Source: Terfezia claveryi | Lineage: Eukaryota; Ascomycota; Pezizomycetes; Pezizales; Pezizaceae | DNA: 64,000 nucleotides | Assembly: GCA_015179025.1 (NCBI GenBank) | Contig: WHUX01000009.1 | Span: 124,001 to 188,000 of the forward strand | Direction: 5' to 3' | In this document: in pieces, positions 57,639 to 64,000 of the stretch | Layout of the letters: the number at the start of each line of letters is the position of its first letter | Position numbering within the stretch: the first letter of the stretch is position 1 | The notes under the pieces: generated by a model | Database searches by the model: none | Told to the model about the DNA's origin: nothing | What the model saw: the letters and a program-made list of their open reading frames with translations, nothing else | Program-made: the position numbers and the translations under genes

Positions 57639-60600
57639 ATGGCCTACATTGCCTCAATTCACAAAGCAAGCAGCGTTCGCCATGCCTTGAAGGCCCGATT
57701 CCTGGGTCCCGACGAGGATTCCCTGATCGTTGCGTATGGACAGCTCTAGCCCCCCCAAAAAAAACAGGCGGCGATTGCTCTCGGACAACTCCGTATCTGA
57801 CGCTGCTGAATAGGAAGTCCAATCGAGTAGAGATTTACAGCTTTACCAGCAGTGCAGAGGAGGGCATATCCTCCCTTGTCCTCGGCACGACATTCACCGT
57901 CTATGGCCAAATCGCTGTCCTGTTGACCCTTCATCCCGAAAATTCGCCAACAGACCATCTCTTCATAGCTACGGAGAAATACGACTACTTTACCATCTCG
58001 TGGGATCAGGAGAGGAAGACAATTCGAAATGAACGTCTGGCAAAAGATATTAGCGACCGATTCCTCCGGAATGCAGACCATGGTGCTAAATACATCGCAG
58101 ATCCAAGATCTCGCATGTTGGGGCTCCATATATATCAGGGAATCTTTACCGTGATACCGCTTGTACACCAGCCATCGAAAAAGGGAGGAAAAGGGGCAAA
58201 GGCAAAGGCGTTACCCCCGGGGGAGTCGATCGGAGATATGTGTGAGCCGTCGCCGATACGGCTTCAGGAGCTGAAGGTTGTAGATATCGTATTCCTGGAT
58301 GCTGTAGAGCCAACAGTAGCTATGCTATATGAAGATGGGCTGGACCAGATTAATTTAAGAGTATACAGGGTGAAGTCGAGGGGACCGCGAGGAGCATTGT
58401 ATAGGGATGCCGAACTGGAAGAGGTTGAGCTAGGCGGGTATGAAGCAAAGAAAATGGATCCCTTTAGCAAGTTTATAATTCCGGTTCCTGAGGACATTGG
58501 TAAATATGAGGCATTCTCTGTAAAGGGCTTGGACACAAGGAGTGGGGCTGACTTAAATAGGCGGTATGATAATACTGGGCGAGCAGACGATAGCTTATGT
58601 GCAACCTAACGGCAAACTCTTAAAGTATCCCTTAGTTGATCCAACGGTATTTTCAACATGGAGCAAAGTCAACGATACTCAATTCCTCCTCGGGGATGAC
58701 TATGGGAAGCTTTACATGTTGTCTTTCAATATAGAAAAGGTCGGAGATAAAGTGAATGTTGACATCAAGGTGAAGGAACTCGGAAAGGTGAGAAGCGGAA
58801 ATCCCTTGTCTATTCTATTCTTTTCTGACTGCATGACTCTCAGATTTCTACTCCCTCTCGCCTGGTATACCTCCAAGACAGCTATGTCTATGTTGGATCC
58901 CACCTGGGAGACTCTCAACTCATACGTCTCGACCAGTATTCTGATTTGGAAGTGGTTCAAACATTCAGTAACCTAGCGCCAGTGATTGATTTCAGGATAC
59001 TGGATATGGGATATTCAGGGTCAGAGGACCACCAGCAGCACTTGTATTCGTCTGGGCAAACCCGGATAGTGTCTGGAAGTGGGGCTTTCCATGATGGGAG
59101 CTTACGGAGTCTTCGAAGTGGTGTCAGTTTGGAAGATTTGGGGATATTGGGCGAGATGGCTGGCATAAGGGGTTTATGGGGTCTCAAAACAAACCCACAT
59201 AGCGAGTGAGTTTCAGCACTCAATCGCTACAAAGATATCACTAACTGTGTTTTAGGTATCATGACACCCTATTGGTGACCTTTATAGACGAGTCACGCGT
59301 GTTTCGTTTTGGTCCTGAGGGAGATGTAGAGGAGCTGGATAGCTATGGTCAATTCACACTCAATGAGCCAGTCCTGACTGCGGCAAATGTGTCCAAAGGC
59401 CGATTATTACAGGTCACACCATCGTCGGCTACCCTAATTGATTCAAGTGGGATTGCTGTTGCAGTATGGCGACCCACTGGCCAGAATAAAATAAACCATG
59501 CGAGTGCAAATGAAGATTACCTACTCCTGGCAACAGGGGGAAATACTTTAGTCCTTCTAGACTTGAATGCGAGTATGTCTGAAGTTGCAAGAAGGCTGTT
59601 TGAGCAGGAGATTGCCTCATTATCTATTCCGGCTGCGCCAGCAAAAGTATGCTTGATGGGGTCATGGACTACTTCAACCGTGTCCATAATGGCACTTCCA
59701 GCGCTTACCACCATAATAGAGGAGAACCTTGGTGGAATAGATGGAGGAGCCATCCCGCGGTCGTTATTTCTCGGAAGCATTCTGTCAGGCCAGGCTCCTA
59801 CGCTCCTGGTTGCTATGGGAGATGGGCGGCTAATAACATACTCCTTGAATGAGGCGGATTATTCTCTCTCTCAAAAGAAGAATATTGTCCTTGGAGTACA
59901 GCCGGTATATCTCCAACCAATACCTGCCGCAGATGGCCTTGTGCATGTTTTTGCAACATGTGATCACCCAAGCTTGGTTTATGGGACTGAAGGAAGAATT
60001 GTCTACTCTGCTGTCACTGTGCGGGGAGCGGAGAAGGCTACGTTCGTCACTCCGTTCAACACAGAGGCATTCCCGCAGTCGGTTGTTGCGGCTTCAGAGG
60101 CTGATTTGAGAATTACGGTCGTGGATCCACTCCGGACAACACATATCCAGACGTTAAAGGTCGGTGATGTTGTCCGCAGAGTGTCCCATTCAAAACAGCA
60201 TAGGGTATTTGGGATAGTTACCATCCAACTGAGAGTTGAGGAGGCACTTGGGGTCGAGCGGTATCCGTCCTTTGTGAGGATCGTCGATGATGCGAGATTT
60301 GATATTGTGGACTCGTATCCTCTTGACGATGAGGAGTTTGTAGAGGCGATATTATGCACAAAACTTGAGAATGGGGATGGAAGTCAGTCTGAGAAATTTG
60401 TCGTGGGAACGGGATTCCATGATGAAGGGAGCGACGAGCCGAAGAGAGGGAGGATATTGATCTTTGAGCTGGGGGAGGAGAGGAGACTGAAGTTGGCGTG
60501 CAAGGAAGAAGTGCATGGGAGTTGCAAGTGTTTGGAGATGGTAGGAGGGCATATCGTTGCGGCGTTACAGAAGACGGTATGGAGCCACCATCCTATCCAC

Positions 60601-61486
60601 TTCGCTTACTTTTATCTACCTAAACTAATTATATTACAATGCCCAGGTTGCAGTTTATACCTACCACTACCCCTCCAGTCCCTCCCAGCCCGTGCTAACA
60701 AAGCTTCACTCCTACCGCGCGCAATCCGAGCCCATTGATATCTCTGTCTGCGAGAATATCATTGCAGTAGGGGACATGATGAAGGGCACCTCCTTACTCG
60801 AGTGGGACCCCGCAAGAGGAAAACTCAGCGAAGTCGCCCGGAACTACCAAACCCAATGGCTCACCTCTGTAGCCCTACTAGATAGGGAAACCGTCGTCAG
60901 CGCCGACGCAGAGGGGAATGTGATTATCCAGAAATGGGACACTAACGGTGTTACGCCCGAAGACAGGCGTCGGCTGAGTATCACGGGGGAGGTTCGGATT
61001 GGGGAGATGGTTAACCGGTTCAGAAAAGGTATCTATTATGCATCTCCCCCCATGCTAAGGACACCGCTAACTCTAGTTTTACTCGTATCGTATATAGTCA
61101 TCGACACGCACCAGCTGCCTGAAATGCCCGTTCTCCCGCGCGTCTACTTCGGCACCGTCGACGGCGGCATCTACCTCCTTGGGCTAATCTCCCACACGCA
61201 CACAGACCTGCTCATGAAGTTGCAAGCCAATCTCGCTCGCGTGCTCAAGGGCGTCGGCGACCTAGACTTCAACCGGTTTAGGGCCTTCTCGTCCCCAGAG
61301 AGAACGGGCGACGAGCCGTTTCGCTTTGTGGACGGGGACTTTGTGGAGCGGTTTTTGGAGCTGGGGGAGGAGGCTATGAGGGAGGTGGTGAGGCCCAAGG
61401 ACGTGACGGAGGCTGAGTGGTTGGGGGACGGGTGGGGCGTGGAGGAGGTTAGGGGCTTGTTGGAAAATTTGAGAAGGTTGCATTAG
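57639..61486 (+). CDS. ddb1: DNA damage-binding protein 1 (DDB1), CUL4 ligase adaptor
   Basis: DDB1 links WD40 substrate receptors to Cul4 ubiquitin ligases, with roles in DNA repair and, in fungi, heterochromatin. Seven exons give 1153 residues (human 1140): 57639-57733, 57814-58499, 58561-58787, 58844-59205, 59256-60576, 60647-61028, 61098-61486; all phases agree. The three-propeller family shows as MAYIASIHKASSV at the start, GDMCEPSPIRLQELKVVD, the exon-joined VPEDIGGMIILGEQTIAY, RLVYLQDSYVYVGSHLGDSQ and GIRGLWGL, and at the end GTVDGGIYLLG and GLLENLRRLH. The DDB1 rather than Rse1/CPSF160 identity rests on length and on the ends. Intron 6 (69 bases) is a stop-free multiple of three. A Lys/Gly-rich loop lies near residue 180. 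Confidence 0.95.
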
Positions 61487-62108
61487 CTGGGATGGGATGG
61501 GATGGGACGGGGGAAAAGGGATAGGTATAGTAGGATTTAAGTAGTTGAGGAATGATATATTATTGCTGGGTTCTTCTTATTCAGTCAATCAGGTGGAAGA
61601 TTAAAATTTTCGTTGTACAGTAATCAGGTCAGGGTAATACAAAACTGCAGATTGAGGGTAACGGACAATACTCAGTGTCAACTCCCCTTCCCAAGAATCC
61701 AACCATCCAAGTTATCCAAGAATCAAGGCATCCAATCATCCAAGCATGCATGCATGTATGTATACCGAAACCCGGCCAAGAACATATATATATTTCCATG
61801 TCCCCCATATCTATCCAACTTAAACCAAAAGGAAAGAAAAAGAAAGCACTGGTACGCGTGTTCCCATCACATCCTATCCCATCGTGCTAATGTGGCTCCC
61901 TTTTAATTTTCATTCTACACCTACACAAAACCAAACAAACCCCAGTCCCCCAAGTCCCAATCTCCTGCCAAAAAACTTGAGTTTGGATATCTAATACCTA
62001 CCGTATATCTATTATATCCCGGACTTCCAATATGCCCTATGCCAATACGCAAATACTCTTTAAAGGCCCCAGGGAGTGTCAAGCTACCACTCACTCAACC
62101 TACAGCTC
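61487..62108. other. Intergenic region between convergent DDB1 and epimerase genes
   Basis: The two 3' flanks include GGATG-type repeats (61489-61510) and AT-rich sequence. No gene is supported. Confidence 0.6.
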
Positions 62109-63500
<1,392 letters not shown>

Positions 63501-64000
63501 TGTGCTTCCCCTCAAGTGTTGCTGTGTAGTGGAGTATGAAGTCAACTCGTTTCAATGGTGGTTCTTGTCCGGTTATAGAGTGTATAGTAGCGGATCTATA
63601 CAAGTCCAGAATATCATTCAACTCTAGGAATGATACCAAGCCCTCCCCGGCGAAAAGGGGTTCCAGAAATGCGTAATTGTGTGTGGTTTCGTTTCTTTGC
63701 GCAGAGAGCTGAGAAGTTGGGCTTCGGTGTGACGCGTTTCGTTCGCGGTGCTGCACCGATGCCAGATTCAAATTCACGAGATCAATTCAAGCCGAGATGG
63801 ACGGAGCACGAGATGGATGGAGCAAACCTTTGCTGATGCCACTGAATACCCTCCAGATGCTCCTTTATAATCACGGGAGTTAAAATAAGCCCCCACGAAC
63901 GAGAGGACAACTTCACCCGACTTACAGCTCCTGAATATCACCCCCCCTCAACTCGACCCGAATGTTCCCTGCAGCCAGTCCGACATGGGGGGGTTTTCTG
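63501..64000. other. Upstream region of the epimerase, to window end
   Basis: This 500-base stretch is the presumed promoter of the epimerase. Frames crossing it are not supported. A gene beginning beyond the right edge cannot be excluded. Confidence 0.5.

Noticed and set aside
19121..61097. Stop-free introns with length a multiple of three in PRMT5, thioredoxin, RBR ligase, OAR1-like and DDB1 genes
   Set aside because: Five such introns among about 46 is close to a rough chance expectation (one third in length, a fraction stop-free), so I do not propose regulated intron retention as a general system here.

Overview
The window reads as nuclear DNA of a filamentous ascomycete (Pezizomycotina). 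The signs are short GT-AG introns (mostly 45-90 bases), a Zn2Cys6 regulator with a fungus-specific C-terminal domain, fungal forms of Ost4, Tma46, p23 and thioredoxin, and a TE relic plus two small TA-flanked repeat elements. Gene density is roughly one gene per 3.5 kb with long AT-rich spacers. That would suit an early-diverging lineage such as the Pezizomycetes, but this placement is inference. No tRNA, rRNA, CRISPR or prokaryotic feature was seen.

Layout. 1-5.3 kb holds the 3' end of an unrecognised gene with repeated acidic-Trp motifs and a large disordered basic protein. 5.3-10.6 kb is gene-poor: a pyrimidine tract, an eroded Ty3/gypsy-like protease fragment, and a 624-bp element with perfect 45-bp terminal inverted repeats (TIRs) and a TA duplication, inserted in a degraded coding-like stretch. 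10.6-12.8 kb is a Zn2Cys6 regulator whose second half has about three frameshifts. 17-19.4 kb is PRMT5; 22.9-23.8 kb a class I methyltransferase; 25-26.3 kb a conserved-looking orphan; 26.9-27.8 kb the Hsp90 co-chaperone p23; 29.1-30.5 kb Tma46/DFRP1; 30.9-31.1 kb Ost4; 31.8-32.9 kb a quinone oxidoreductase. 36.2-38.4 kb is the SUMO E1 subunit Uba2, and 39.6-39.8 kb a MITE-like element. 41.7-42.3 kb is thioredoxin, 44.3-46.6 kb a large disordered protein, 48.8-51.6 kb an RNF216-like RBR ubiquitin ligase, 52.4-53.3 kb an EamA/TMEM42-like membrane protein, 53.8-55 kb an OAR1-like ketoacyl reductase, 56-56.9 kb a NECAP-type endocytic adaptor, 57.6-61.5 kb DDB1 and 62.1-63.5 kb UDP-glucose 4-epimerase.

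These are mostly single-copy housekeeping genes and do not form a pathway cluster. Several concern protein modification or folding (PRMT5, p23, Uba2, RBR ligase, DDB1, Ost4), but they are interspersed with unrelated genes and I infer no common system. Adjacent pairs are often divergent (Tma46/Ost4, NECAP/DDB1, orphan/p23) with short shared upstream regions.

I did not find a convincing previously undescribed system. The points most worth a second look are the nested element at 8.5-9.1 kb, the frameshifted regulator, two homopolymer frameshifts in the RBR ligase, a possible non-AUG or spliced mitochondrial form of thioredoxin, and an 18-base microexon in TMA46.
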